Assembly: GCF_000829695.1 (NCBI RefSeq)
Contig: NZ_BBNN01000026.1
Coordinates: forward strand, 1-64,000
Length of the DNA: 64,000 nucleotides
Reading direction: 5' to 3'
DNA from: Streptomyces sp. NBRC 110035
Lineage (GTDB): Bacteria; Actinomycetota; Actinomycetes; Streptomycetales; Streptomycetaceae
Part shown: positions 41,404 to 48,908 of the stretch, one piece after another
Numbering within the stretch: the first letter of the stretch is position 1
Layout of the letters: each line of letters starts with the position of its first letter
Program-made: the position numbers and the translations under genes
Notes under the pieces: generated by a model
What the model was told of the DNA's origin: nothing
Databases searched by the model: none
Seen by the model: only the letters and a program-made list of their open reading frames with translations

Positions 41404-42768
41404 TCAGCCCCATGTCGCCGAGTAGTACCGCTGGTACGCCTTGCGGTCCTGCTCCGACCGGATCCAGCGGGTCGCCATCAGAGCCATCAGGCTGCCCCCG
41501 ATGACCAGCATCCCGGGTCCCACGTTCCGAGGGTCGGCCAGGCGGGACAGCAGTGTCGACGTACTGGTCCCCGCCGCCGACGAACCCGGTGACGCGGTGT
41601 CCGGAGCCGCCGCCGCGCCCTCCGTCGACGGAGCGGGGGCGGCCGTGTCCGCGTCGCCCCCGGCCGCCGGGGCCACGAGGAGGTCCACCTTCAGCTGCGC
41701 CAGTGCCTTCGTGACCGGCTGGAAGAACGTCGTACCGTTCGCCTGCCGGCAGTCGCCGCTGCCGCCCGACGTCACACCGAGTGCGATGCCCTCGGAGAAC
41801 ATCGGGCCGCCGCTGTCACCGGGCTCTGCGCACACATTGGTCTCGATGAGGCCGCCGACCGTGCCCTCCGGGTAGTTCACCGTCGCGTTGAGCGCCGTCA
41901 CCTCCCCGTCGCGCAGCCCGCTGGTGCTGCCGCTGCGGAACACCCGCTGGCCGACGGTGGGGTCGCCGACGCCCGTGATCCGTACGCCCTGGCCGTTGCC
42001 GACCGAGACGACACCGGCGTCCTCACCGGCCCGGCCGCCGTCGTACTCGATCAGGGAGTAGTCGTCGCCGGGGAAGCTGCCGCCGACCGTGGTGCCGACC
42101 TTCCTCCTGCCTCCGTCGTCGGCGAACCAGACCGACCCGTCCGGCCCGCAGTGCCCGGCCGTGAGGATGAACTCACGCTTGCCGTCGGTCACGTTGAAGC
42201 CCGCGGAGCAGCGCCCGGCGGTCGACAGGATGGGCTCCGCCCCGTTGATCCGCGTGGTGAAGGTGCCCTCGGTGCGTTCCATGCGAACGAAACCACCGGC
42301 TCCTTCCGCCACTCGGGTCAGATCGGACCAGTCGTCCGCGGACACCGTGCTGTCGCCGCGTACCACCACCTCGTTCGACCGGTAGTCCATGGCCCAGGCC
42401 GTCCCCGGTACGCGCGGCGCCGACCCCAGCGTCCGAGTGGCCGACTTCAGGTCGCGCATGCTGTGGCGCACCATCTTCGGGTCCGCGCCGGCCTTCCGCA
42501 CCTCGGCCGCGGCCTTCTCGTCGGTGACTGCGACGACCGTCCGCCCGTCCTCGCCGAGCCAGCTGCCCGCCGTACGGGAGGAGCCGAGCCGCGACACGAG
42601 CGCGGAGCCGGGACCGGTGTCCTCCTCGGACGCGGCGTACGGAACCGGGGCCGGCGCCGGGGGTTCGCTCGCGACGGCGCGGGTCACCATCGTCGCTCCG
42701 AGGAGGAGTCCGCCGACGGCAGCCAGCCGTGTCACTCGCCGGACGACCCGTCGTCGTGCGTGCCTCAT
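41404..42768 (-). CDS. S1-family serine protease with C-terminal membrane anchor
   Basis: 454 residues. Basic signal peptide (MRHARRRVVRR...), pro-region (about 55-175, 'GSWLGEDGRTVVAVTD', 'GTAWAMDYRSNEVVVRGD') and an alpha-lytic/streptogrisin protease from about 'ILSTAGRCSAGFNV'. Triad: His in 'FILTAGHCGPDG', Asp in 'GDDYSLIEYD', Ser in 'CAEPGDSGGPMFSEG'. After the domain comes an Ala/Thr/Ser/Pro-rich linker (about 355-400), then one hydrophobic helix (about 418-435, 'GMLVIGGSLMALMATRWI') and a short charged tail ending KAYQRYYSATWG. Unlike the protease at 16122-17408, this one looks cell-surface tethered. No operon. Confidence 0.92.
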   Translation of the reverse strand: MRHARRRVVRRVTRLAAVGGLLLGATMVTRAVASEPPAPAPVPYAASEEDTGPGSALVSRLGSSRTAGSWLGEDGRTVVAVTDEKAAAEVRKAGADPKMVRHSMRDLKSATRTLGSAPRVPGTAWAMDYRSNEVVVRGDSTVSADDWSDLTRVAEGAGGFVRMERTEGTFTTRINGAEPILSTAGRCSAGFNVTDGKREFILTAGHCGPDGSVWFADDGGRRKVGTTVGGSFPGDDYSLIEYDGGRAGEDAGVVSVGNGQGVRITGVGDPTVGQRVFRSGSTSGLRDGEVTALNATVNYPEGTVGGLIETNVCAEPGDSGGPMFSEGIALGVTSGGSGDCRQANGTTFFQPVTKALAQLKVDLLVAPAAGGDADTAAPAPSTEGAAAAPDTASPGSSAAGTSTSTLLSRLADPRNVGPGMLVIGGSLMALMATRWIRSEQDRKAYQRYYSATWG

Positions 42769-42939
42769 GCATGACTCCCGAACCAGAGCAGCGCGGTGCG
42801 AACACCGCGGGGCCTCCCCTGAGTCGAGTGCCCTCAGTCCATACGGACACGGGCCCCGCCGTGTTCACCGCCGGAGCGATCCGATGCCGGGAGGTGTCGA
42901 CCGGCCCGCGCACCGACCGCAGGAGGCGCCGGCCGGACC

Positions 42940-42945
42940 TAGACT
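42940..42945 (+). promoter_or_regulatory. -10 TAGACT for leaderless transcript
   Basis: TAGACT matches the Streptomyces -10 consensus and lies exactly 7 bases before ATG 42953. Confidence 0.5.
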
Positions 42946-42952
42946 GCCGGAT

Positions 42953-43339
42953 ATGGACAACGCGTTGCTCGAGCGGCTCGGAGCGGGAAAGTACCTGCTG
43001 GTCACCAGCCACCGGCGGAACGGCACGCCGGTGGCCACCCCGGTGTGGGTGGTGCGGGACGGGGACACGCTCGGGGTCTGGACCGCCGCCGACTCCTGGA
43101 AGGTGAAGCGCATCCGGGCCCGCGCCGATGTCCTGGTCGGCCCCTGTGACGTGCGCGGCCGCCCGAGCGGTGACCAGGTCCCGGCCACCGCGGCGATCTG
43201 CGATGCGGACACCACTGCCCGCTACCGCGAGCTGATCGCTCGCAAGTACGGCCTGCCGGGCCGGCTGACGCTGCTCGGCAGCCGACTGCGCCGGGGCCGG
43301 GACGGCACCGTCGGCATCCGGGTCACGCTCGCCGACTGA
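42953..43339 (+). CDS. PPOX-class F420-dependent oxidoreductase
   Basis: 128 residues of the pyridoxamine-phosphate-oxidase-like split barrel. Begins 'LLERLGAGKYLLVTSHRRNG' and continues 'TPVATPVWVVRDGDTLGVWT', 'KVKRIRARADVLVGPCDVRG' and 'RYRELIARKYGLPGRLTLLG', all typical of the short F420-binding subgroup. Likely a cytosolic flavin/F420 reductase of unknown substrate. The ATG at 42953 follows a TAGACT box at leaderless spacing; an AGGAGG 27 bases upstream is too far away to serve. Confidence 0.88.
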   Translation: MDNALLERLGAGKYLLVTSHRRNGTPVATPVWVVRDGDTLGVWTAADSWKVKRIRARADVLVGPCDVRGRPSGDQVPATAAICDADTTARYRELIARKYGLPGRLTLLGSRLRRGRDGTVGIRVTLAD

Positions 43340-43391
43340 AGCTCCGGCCGACTGAACTCCTGCTGTCCGGAGGGGGCTGCCGGGCGGACGG

Positions 43392-43808
43392 TCAGGTCCA
43401 GGCGCGGCAGGGCTCGTCGACGAGCTGGAAGACCGGCTCCCCGCGCACCGGGTCCTTGGCCGTGGACAGCCGCACCCGGTCCCCGCCGTGGATGCCGATC
43501 GGCGGTCCCATGACCCTGCCGCGGACGACGAAGCCCTCGGCCATCTCGATCAGAGACACGTTCCGGGCGGCCGGCGTATTGCGGTGCAGCGTCGTGGAGT
43601 GGCGGACCGTGCCGACGCCCGCGCTGCGCTCCGTACGCAGGTCGCTGCCCTGACAGACGGGGCACAGCAGCCGGTGGTACATCGCGGTGCCGCACCAGGT
43701 GCACCGCTGGAAGGCCAAGGCCTCCGCACTGTTCGCCGCCTGGTGATCGAGCAGACCCGTCGTGGTGCCGGCTGCCTGCTGGGCCGCGCTTCCTGAGTGG
43801 TGGTACAC
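43392..43808 (-). CDS. zinc-ribbon OB-fold protein (DUF35 type)
   Basis: 138 residues. Rubredoxin-like zinc ribbon with C-x2-C pairs ('RCTWCGTAMYH' and 'LLCPVCQGSD'), then an OB-fold ('VGTVRHSTTLHRN', 'VSLIEMAEGFVVRGRVMGP', 'GDRVRLSTAKD'). DUF35 proteins usually sit beside thiolases or HMG-CoA synthases and aid acyl-CoA chemistry; here no such partner is adjacent. The GTG at 43808 has GGGAG 9 bases upstream. Divergent from the ATP-grasp gene. Confidence 0.8.
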   Translation of the reverse strand: MYHHSGSAAQQAAGTTTGLLDHQAANSAEALAFQRCTWCGTAMYHRLLCPVCQGSDLRTERSAGVGTVRHSTTLHRNTPAARNVSLIEMAEGFVVRGRVMGPPIGIHGGDRVRLSTAKDPVRGEPVFQLVDEPCRAWT

Positions 43809-43989
43809 GCTGGTCAACTCCCTGCACCCGGCCGCCATCCCGCGCGCACGGTGCCCCGGCGCGCATGTGCCCGGTGTGTCCTGCGCCACCGTGCACAGCG
43901 ACAGGGTATGGCACTCAGTGTCACCCGTAAAGGCACTCCGTACCCTCTGATGGTGTCCGCCGTGTTCCCGCGCCGTTCCGGCACCGGTG

Positions 43990-44005
43990 GATCATTCGTA
44001 TGATC
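43990..44005. promoter_or_regulatory. palindromic operator overlapping a -10 box
   Basis: GATCAT-TCGT-ATGATC is a perfect inverted repeat with a 4-base spacer. It contains TATGAT (43999-44004), a good -10 for the ATP-grasp gene at 44035. This suggests repressor control. Confidence 0.5.
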
Positions 44006-44034
44006 AGGTCCCTGTGTCCCCCGAGGAGCCCCGC

Positions 44035-44874
44035 ATGGCGCCCGCCCGCCCCCGTCCCCGCCTCCTGTACGTCACCGATCCGACGTATCCGGCCCGCGGG
44101 CGCCGCTACGGCGACGAGGACGTCCGGCTCGCCTCCCGGCTGCGCGCCGACTTCGACCTGACGCTCTGTCACCCCCGGGACGCGGCTGCGCGGCTGGACG
44201 GCTTCGACGCCGTGGTCGTCCGCAACAGCGGCCCGGTCATGACGTACCCGGACGCCTACGACGCCTTCCGCGAGCGGGCCACGGAGACCGGGAAGCCGGT
44301 CTGCAACCCGCTCACGGGCCGGGGCGACATGGCCGGCAAGGGGTATCTGCTCGAACTGGGCACCGCCGGGCGGCCGGTGATCCCCACCGTCGACCGCGCG
44401 GAGGACCTGCACCTGCTGCCCCCGGCGGACCGGTACGTGGTCAAACCCAGGCTCGGCGCCGACTCGACGGGGCTGCGTGTCGTCGCCGCGGACGCCGTAC
44501 GGGAGCTCGTCGTCGGCAGCGTGCTGGTGCAGCCGTACATCGACTTCGCGTACGAGGTCTCCTTCTACTTCGTCGACCACGACATCCAGTACGCCCTGTA
44601 CGCCCCGGACCCCGGTCGGCGCTGGCGGCTGGAGCCGTACGAAGCCACCCCGCGCGACCTGGAGTTCGCCCGGGGCTTCGTCGACTGGAACACCCTCGAC
44701 CACGGCATCCAACGGGTCGACGCCTGCCGTGCCCCGGACGGCGGACTGCTGCTGGTCGAGCTGGAGGACCTGAACCCGTACCTGTCCCTCGACGCCCTGG
44801 ACGCGGCGTCCCGGGAGTCCTTCGCGTCCACCATGACGGCTTCCCTGCACCGCTTTCTGCGTGCCGCCGGTTGA
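44035..44874 (+). CDS. ATP-grasp domain protein
   Basis: 279 residues. Pre-ATP-grasp strand 'RPRLLYVTDPTYPARGRRYG'; then 'NPLTGRGDMAGKGYLLELG'; ATP-binding 'DRYVVKPRLGADSTGLRVV'; 'VLVQPYIDFAYEVSFYFVD'; and metal-binding 'LLLVELEDLNPYLSLDAL'. The fold is that of RimK/glutathione-synthetase-like ligases joining a carboxylate to an amine or thiol. No peptide precursor or partner ligase is adjacent. ATG 44035 has GAGGAG 6 bases upstream. Likely regulated through the palindrome at 43990-44005. Confidence 0.82.
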   Translation: MAPARPRPRLLYVTDPTYPARGRRYGDEDVRLASRLRADFDLTLCHPRDAAARLDGFDAVVVRNSGPVMTYPDAYDAFRERATETGKPVCNPLTGRGDMAGKGYLLELGTAGRPVIPTVDRAEDLHLLPPADRYVVKPRLGADSTGLRVVAADAVRELVVGSVLVQPYIDFAYEVSFYFVDHDIQYALYAPDPGRRWRLEPYEATPRDLEFARGFVDWNTLDHGIQRVDACRAPDGGLLLVELEDLNPYLSLDALDAASRESFASTMTASLHRFLRAAG

Positions 44875-44947
44875 ACCTCCGCCACTCCCGGTGCGTATCT
44901 CCTCCCGTGGGCGGTCCCGCCCTCGTGCGCAGCGGAAGGAGAGCAGC

Positions 44948-45724
44948 GTGCCGACGCCGTCCGACCCCGGGCAGCCGCACGACGGCCCGCCCCTCGAGCC
45001 CGTCCGCGTCCTGCGCCCCCGCCGCACGGACGCGCTCGCCGAACTGTTCAAGGAGTTCGAACGGGAGGAGCGCGAGGGCTACGAGTCCGTCACCCTGCCC
45101 CGGCCCGTGGCCGGTGCGCAGGACGAGACGCAGGAGTTCCCGCCGGCCGCCCCCGAACCCCCCAGCCGGCCGCCGGCGGCCGTGCCCGGCCCGGCGCACG
45201 AGAGCTTCACGCACCACGCTCCCGCGTCCGGCCGCACCGCCCCCCGGCGCCGCTCACCCCACGGCCCTTCGCGTGACGGCACTGCGCCCGGCCGCTCCCC
45301 GCACGCCGGCACGCACAGTCCCGCGACGCGACGGGCCGCCGTGGCGATCGCCGTGGCCGCGGCGGCGGTCCTCGGCTTCGGCGGAGCGGTCCTGCTCCTG
45401 GGGCAGAACTCCGACGTCCGTGCCACGCCCGGCTCCCGCCCCTCCGTGAGTCCGCCCGCGACCGCGCCCGCCGCACCGCCCGCGCGGGCCCCGGACGCCC
45501 CCGGGTTCCTCAGCGAGGGCGACTCGGGACCCGAGGTGACCGAACTCCAGGAACGTCTCCTGCGCATCCCGGACGTCTACCGCGACGGCGCCGCCAGCGG
45601 CCGCTACGACGCCACCCTGTCGGCGGCCGTCGCCCGGTTCCAGCTCTGGTACGGCGTCCGGGGCGACGAGACCGGCGTCTACGGCGACGACACCCGCCGC
45701 GCGCTGGAGTCCCGTACGGGATGA
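44948..45724 (+). CDS. peptidoglycan-binding domain membrane protein
   Basis: 258 residues. Cytoplasmic N-terminal part with 'TDALAELFKEFEREEREGYE' followed by a disordered Pro-rich stretch; one membrane helix (about 134-153, 'AVAIAVAAAAVLGFGGAVLLL'); an outside Pro/Ala linker; then a PG_binding_1 domain ('LSEGDSGPEVTELQERLLRI', 'GRYDATLSAAVARFQLWYGV', 'GVYGDDTRRALES'). It is therefore likely to span the membrane and touch the cell wall. GTG 44948 has AAGGAG 6 bases upstream. It starts 74 bases after the ATP-grasp gene and may be co-transcribed. Confidence 0.87.
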   Translation: MPTPSDPGQPHDGPPLEPVRVLRPRRTDALAELFKEFEREEREGYESVTLPRPVAGAQDETQEFPPAAPEPPSRPPAAVPGPAHESFTHHAPASGRTAPRRRSPHGPSRDGTAPGRSPHAGTHSPATRRAAVAIAVAAAAVLGFGGAVLLLGQNSDVRATPGSRPSVSPPATAPAAPPARAPDAPGFLSEGDSGPEVTELQERLLRIPDVYRDGAASGRYDATLSAAVARFQLWYGVRGDETGVYGDDTRRALESRTG

Positions 45725-45750
45725 CGCCCGACCGGCGCGCCCCGCCCCGG

Positions 45751-46119
45751 TCAGCGGCCCGATTCCGCCAGTGCCCGGGTGACCGCGCGCACGCTGCGGG
45801 CGATGTGCTGCAACTGCATGACCTCGGCCGCGTACAGCTTGATCGTGTGCTCGATGACCCCTTCGTGCAGGCCCAGCCGGGGCAGGTCGGCCCGTGCCGT
45901 CTGCAGGGCGGTGCGCGCCACCCGGATCTCGTGCTCGACCTGGATCTGGGCGTGCCGCGCCAGCAGGACGGGGTGCCGGATGAACGCGGGGTAGCTCGCG
46001 TAGCGCGCCGGTACCAGCTCGCGCAGCCACCTGGCCGCCGAGCGCTCCCAGTCGTAGCTGCCGGGTGCCTTGACCTGGCAGGGCCAGTCCGGACTGAGGC
46101 GCGTGGACGTCACGGTCAT
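45751..46119 (-). CDS. conserved hypothetical helical protein
   Basis: 122 residues, not recognised. Rich in helices: 'ERSAARWLRELVPARYASYP', 'VLLARHAQIQVEHEIRVART' and 'HTIKLYAAEVMQLQHIARSV'. Small Streptomyces proteins like this are usually of unknown role. ATG 46119 has GGAAG upstream at about 10 bases; ATG 46125 is an alternative. It ends convergently 26 bases from the peptidoglycan-binding gene. Confidence 0.75.
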   Translation of the reverse strand: MTVTSTRLSPDWPCQVKAPGSYDWERSAARWLRELVPARYASYPAFIRHPVLLARHAQIQVEHEIRVARTALQTARADLPRLGLHEGVIEHTIKLYAAEVMQLQHIARSVRAVTRALAESGR

Positions 46120-46255
46120 GATCATCGCTTCCGGGTGTGCGGCGTCGCTGGGGTGGGCGACGGGTGGGGCTGCCCCGGTCCGGTGCGGCGCCCGGTCCGG
46201 GGGGCGGTCCGACGGTCTTGGGCGTTCGCGCAGGACATGCCGTGATCCGCCAGCA

Positions 46256-46283
46256 GTATTTATATATGCCATCCGGTTTTCAA
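46256..46283 (-). promoter_or_regulatory. AT-rich promoter-like element
   Basis: On the minus strand, TTGAAA (46283-46278) and TAAAAT (46262-46257) with a 15-base spacer, in the most A+T-rich patch of the window. It could drive the gene at 46119 with a long leader. Confidence 0.35.
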
Positions 46284-46314
46284 GGCGCATGAAAACATTC
46301 ATGCGTGCTTTGAA
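46279..46314. promoter_or_regulatory. imperfect palindrome/hairpin downstream of the RpiR gene
   Basis: TTCAAGGCGCATGAA...TTCATGCGTGCTTTGAA, with a perfect core GCATGAA-AACA-TTCATGC at 46286-46303. It lies 26 bases after the regulator stop (terminator role) and overlaps a -35-like TTGAAA (operator role). Confidence 0.45.
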
Positions 46315-46339
46315 GGGGAGGGTCCGCCCGATGGTGCCG

Positions 46340-47257
46340 TCAGTCCCGGAGGAAGAACTGATGCTGGTCGGCGACCTGCTCGTACTCGTCGAGCCGTGCC
46401 TGTGTCCGCTCCGGGTCCGCGTCCGTCATGGCCTGGAGCAGTGCCGCGCACATCACGCCCGCGGCGGCGTACGAGTCGAACACCAGACGTGACCCGGTGC
46501 CGGTCGCGAAGGTGACGTCGGCCTCGTCCGCGAGAGGGCCCAGCGCCAGGTCGGTGATCAGCGCGACCTTCAGTCCCGCGTCCCGGGCGACCCGCACCGC
46601 CGTCAGGGTCTCCTGGGCATGCCGCGGCATGGAGAACGCCAGCACCCACGAGCCGCCGGCCTCCCGTGACTGCAGCAGTGCGTCGTAGGCGACGCTGCCG
46701 CCGCGGGTCACCAGCCGGACGTCCGGGTGGATACGGCGGGCGGCGTAGCCGAAGTACTCGGCGAGGGACACGGAGATGCGCAGCCCGAGGACGGTCAGCG
46801 GCACGGACGCCGCCAGCGTGCGGCCGATCTCGACGACCCGGCCGGGATCGGCGAAGTCCCGCCGCAGGTTCTCCAGGTTCTCGATCTCGGCGTCCACCGC
46901 CGCCTGCAGCTCGTTGCCCCGGTTCTCCTCCGCGGGCCCGCCGGGGAGCGCGCCGAGGGCGATCGCCTGGAGCTTCTCCCGCAGCGCGGGGTAGCCGCTG
47001 AAGCCGACCGCAGAGGCGAACCGGGTCACCGAGGGCTGGCTCACCCCGACGCGCTCGGCGAGGTCCGTGATCGACAGGAACGCGGCCTCCGTGAGGTGCT
47101 CGATCAGATACTGGGCGATGCGCCGCTGCCCGGGGGAGAGGCGGGGCCGGTCGAACAGTGTGCGGAGCTGGGACGTCGGGGACACCTCCGTGTCCCGGTC
47201 CGCGCTCCCCGAGGTGATCGCGGATGCCTGTGCGCGTGTCTGCTGCGGCGATGGCAC
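46340..47257 (-). CDS. MurR/RpiR-family transcriptional regulator
   Basis: 305 residues. N-terminal HTH_6 ('PGQRRIAQYLIEHLTEAAF', 'ITDLAERVGVSQPSVTRFAS', 'VGFSGYPALREKLQAIALG') and a C-terminal SIS sugar-phosphate-binding domain (about 145-275: 'VVEIGRTLAASVPLTVLGLR', 'YDALLQSREAGGSWVLAFSM', 'RDAGLKVALITD'). Such regulators sense phosphosugars, for example MurNAc-6-phosphate. GTG 47257 has AAGGAGG 7 bases upstream; GTG 47314 lies farther up but would run into the kinase gene. It follows the kinase by 43 bases and may be in its operon. Confidence 0.92.
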   Translation of the reverse strand: MPSPQQTRAQASAITSGSADRDTEVSPTSQLRTLFDRPRLSPGQRRIAQYLIEHLTEAAFLSITDLAERVGVSQPSVTRFASAVGFSGYPALREKLQAIALGALPGGPAEENRGNELQAAVDAEIENLENLRRDFADPGRVVEIGRTLAASVPLTVLGLRISVSLAEYFGYAARRIHPDVRLVTRGGSVAYDALLQSREAGGSWVLAFSMPRHAQETLTAVRVARDAGLKVALITDLALGPLADEADVTFATGTGSRLVFDSYAAAGVMCAALLQAMTDADPERTQARLDEYEQVADQHQFFLRD

Positions 47258-47300
47258 CGGGGCGCCTCCTTCGTCTCCCACGACGGTTCGATTGGGTCCG

Positions 47301-47957
47301 TCACCTGTGGACACACGGCACCGCCGACGCCGGAACCACGAGGTCCGCGCGGTGCCGGGTCCGCGTCACCAACTCGGCGTTGGGTCCGTCCGAGCGCGTG
47401 ACCCAGGCCACCGCCTCGTCCCGGGGCTTGCCGAACTCCACGTGCCGGGCCACCAGCCGCCGGACCCGCTCCTTCTCGTCCAGCTCGCAGAACCACACCT
47501 CGTCGAGCTGCGGCCGCACCCGCGCCCACGCGCCGGTGTCCAGCAGCAGATAGTTCCCCTCCGTCACCACCAGCCGGGCCGTCGGCGGCACCGCGACGGC
47601 CCCCGCGACCGGCTGCTCCAGCACCCGTTCGAAACCGGGTGCGTACACGACGTCCCCGTATGTCTCCTCGCGCAGCCGCCGCAGCAGAGCCGCGTACCCG
47701 GCCGCGTCGAAGGTGTCCGGGGCGCCCTTGCGGTCCCGGCGGCCGAGCCGGTCCAGTTCGACGTCGGCGAGATGGAAGCCGTCCATCGGGACGTGGGCGG
47801 CCCACGGCTCCCCGGTGCCGTTCAGTACCCGTACCAACTCCCCGGCGAGCGTGGACTTTCCGGCCCCGGGACTGCCCGCGATGCCGAGTACCGCGCGCCG
47901 GCCGTCCCGGCCGAGGGCTCGGGCCCGGTGGAGGAGATCGTCGAAGGTCGGCGCCAT
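47301..47957 (-). CDS. P-loop nucleoside/sugar kinase (uridine kinase-like)
   Basis: 218 residues, phosphoribulokinase/uridine kinase superfamily. Walker A 'AVLGIAGSPGAGKSTLAGEL', 'HVPMDGFHLADVELDRLGRR', 'KGAPDTFDAAGYAALLRRL' and 'LVVTEGNYLLLDTGAW' (Walker B region). Many relatives are annotated only as nucleoside/nucleotide kinase family. ATG 47957 lacks a good Shine-Dalgarno. Next to a phosphosugar-sensing RpiR regulator, it may phosphorylate a sugar or nucleoside. Divergent from the HAD gene. Confidence 0.85.
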   Translation of the reverse strand: MAPTFDDLLHRARALGRDGRRAVLGIAGSPGAGKSTLAGELVRVLNGTGEPWAAHVPMDGFHLADVELDRLGRRDRKGAPDTFDAAGYAALLRRLREETYGDVVYAPGFERVLEQPVAGAVAVPPTARLVVTEGNYLLLDTGAWARVRPQLDEVWFCELDEKERVRRLVARHVEFGKPRDEAVAWVTRSDGPNAELVTRTRHRADLVVPASAVPCVHR

Positions 47958-48035
47958 ACGGGAGAGTGTGCCACCCCCGGCTGCCCCGCCCGCTGCCCGC
48001 CCGTCGCCGGGTGCGGTCCACCGGGACGGGGGACC

Positions 48036-48800
48036 ATGTCCCGTATGACGGATCTGGGTCTGCCCGAGAACATCCTGGCCTGCCTCTTCGACCTCGACGG
48101 TGTCATCACCAGGACCGCCGCCGTTCACGCGGCGGCCTGGAAGCAGGCGTTCGACACCTTCCTGCGCGAGCGGGACGGCACGCGCTTCCGGCCGTTCACC
48201 GACGCCGACTACGCCGCGTACGTCGACGGCCGCCCGCGGTCCGACGGCGTACGCGTCTTCCTCGCCTCCCGCGGTCTCGACCTGCCCGAGGGCGCGCCGG
48301 ACGATCCGCCCGGGGCCGCGACCGTGCACGGGCTCGCCCGCCGCAAGAACGAGCTGTTCCTGGAACGGATCCGCGCCGGCGGAGTGGAGGCCTACGACGG
48401 CACCTTGCGCTACGTCCGGGCAGCCCGTGCCGACGGCCTGCGCACGGCCGTCGTCTCCGCCAGCGCCAACTGCCGGGACGTGCTGCGCGCCATCGATGCC
48501 GAGCGCCTCTTCGACACCCGTGTGGACGGTGTGGTCGCCGCCGAGCGCGGCCTCCCCGGCAAGCCGCGCCCGGACACCTTCCTCGCCGCCGCCAGGGACC
48601 TCGGGGTCCCGCCCGGCCGGGCCGCCGTGTTCGAGGACGCGCTGGCCGGCATGGACGCGGGCCGCGCCGGTCGTTTCGGATACGTCGTCGGCGTGGACCG
48701 CGTCGGCCGGCCAAACGCGCTCTACGCCCGTGGCGCCGACCGGGTCGTGACGGACCTCGCCGAACTCACCGGAGGACCCGCAGGTCCCGCAGAGCGGTGA
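48036..48800 (+). CDS. HAD-family hydrolase, beta-phosphoglucomutase-like
   Basis: 254 residues. HAD motif I 'CLFDLDGVITRTAAVHAAAW' (nucleophile Asp and D+2 Asp), helical cap with 'PFTDADYAAYVDGRPRSDGV', motif II 'RTAVVSASANC', motif III Lys in 'GLPGKPRPDTFLAAARDLG', motif IV 'AAVFEDALAGMDAGRAGRFG'. Related enzymes convert beta-glucose-1-phosphate to glucose-6-phosphate after disaccharide phosphorolysis, but no GH65 phosphorylase is nearby. ATG 48036 or 48045 could start it. The neighbouring kinase and RpiR regulator suggest a sugar-phosphate theme. Confidence 0.88.
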   Translation: MSRMTDLGLPENILACLFDLDGVITRTAAVHAAAWKQAFDTFLRERDGTRFRPFTDADYAAYVDGRPRSDGVRVFLASRGLDLPEGAPDDPPGAATVHGLARRKNELFLERIRAGGVEAYDGTLRYVRAARADGLRTAVVSASANCRDVLRAIDAERLFDTRVDGVVAAERGLPGKPRPDTFLAAARDLGVPPGRAAVFEDALAGMDAGRAGRFGYVVGVDRVGRPNALYARGADRVVTDLAELTGGPAGPAER

Positions 48801-48908
48801 CCGCATCCGACGCCCCCGCCTGCCCCGGCGCGTTTAGCGGGTTAATTTGTACCTTTTTGCGCGTAGGTGATCGGCTGGATCAGCGGCACACAGGACAAAG
48901 GACGGACG

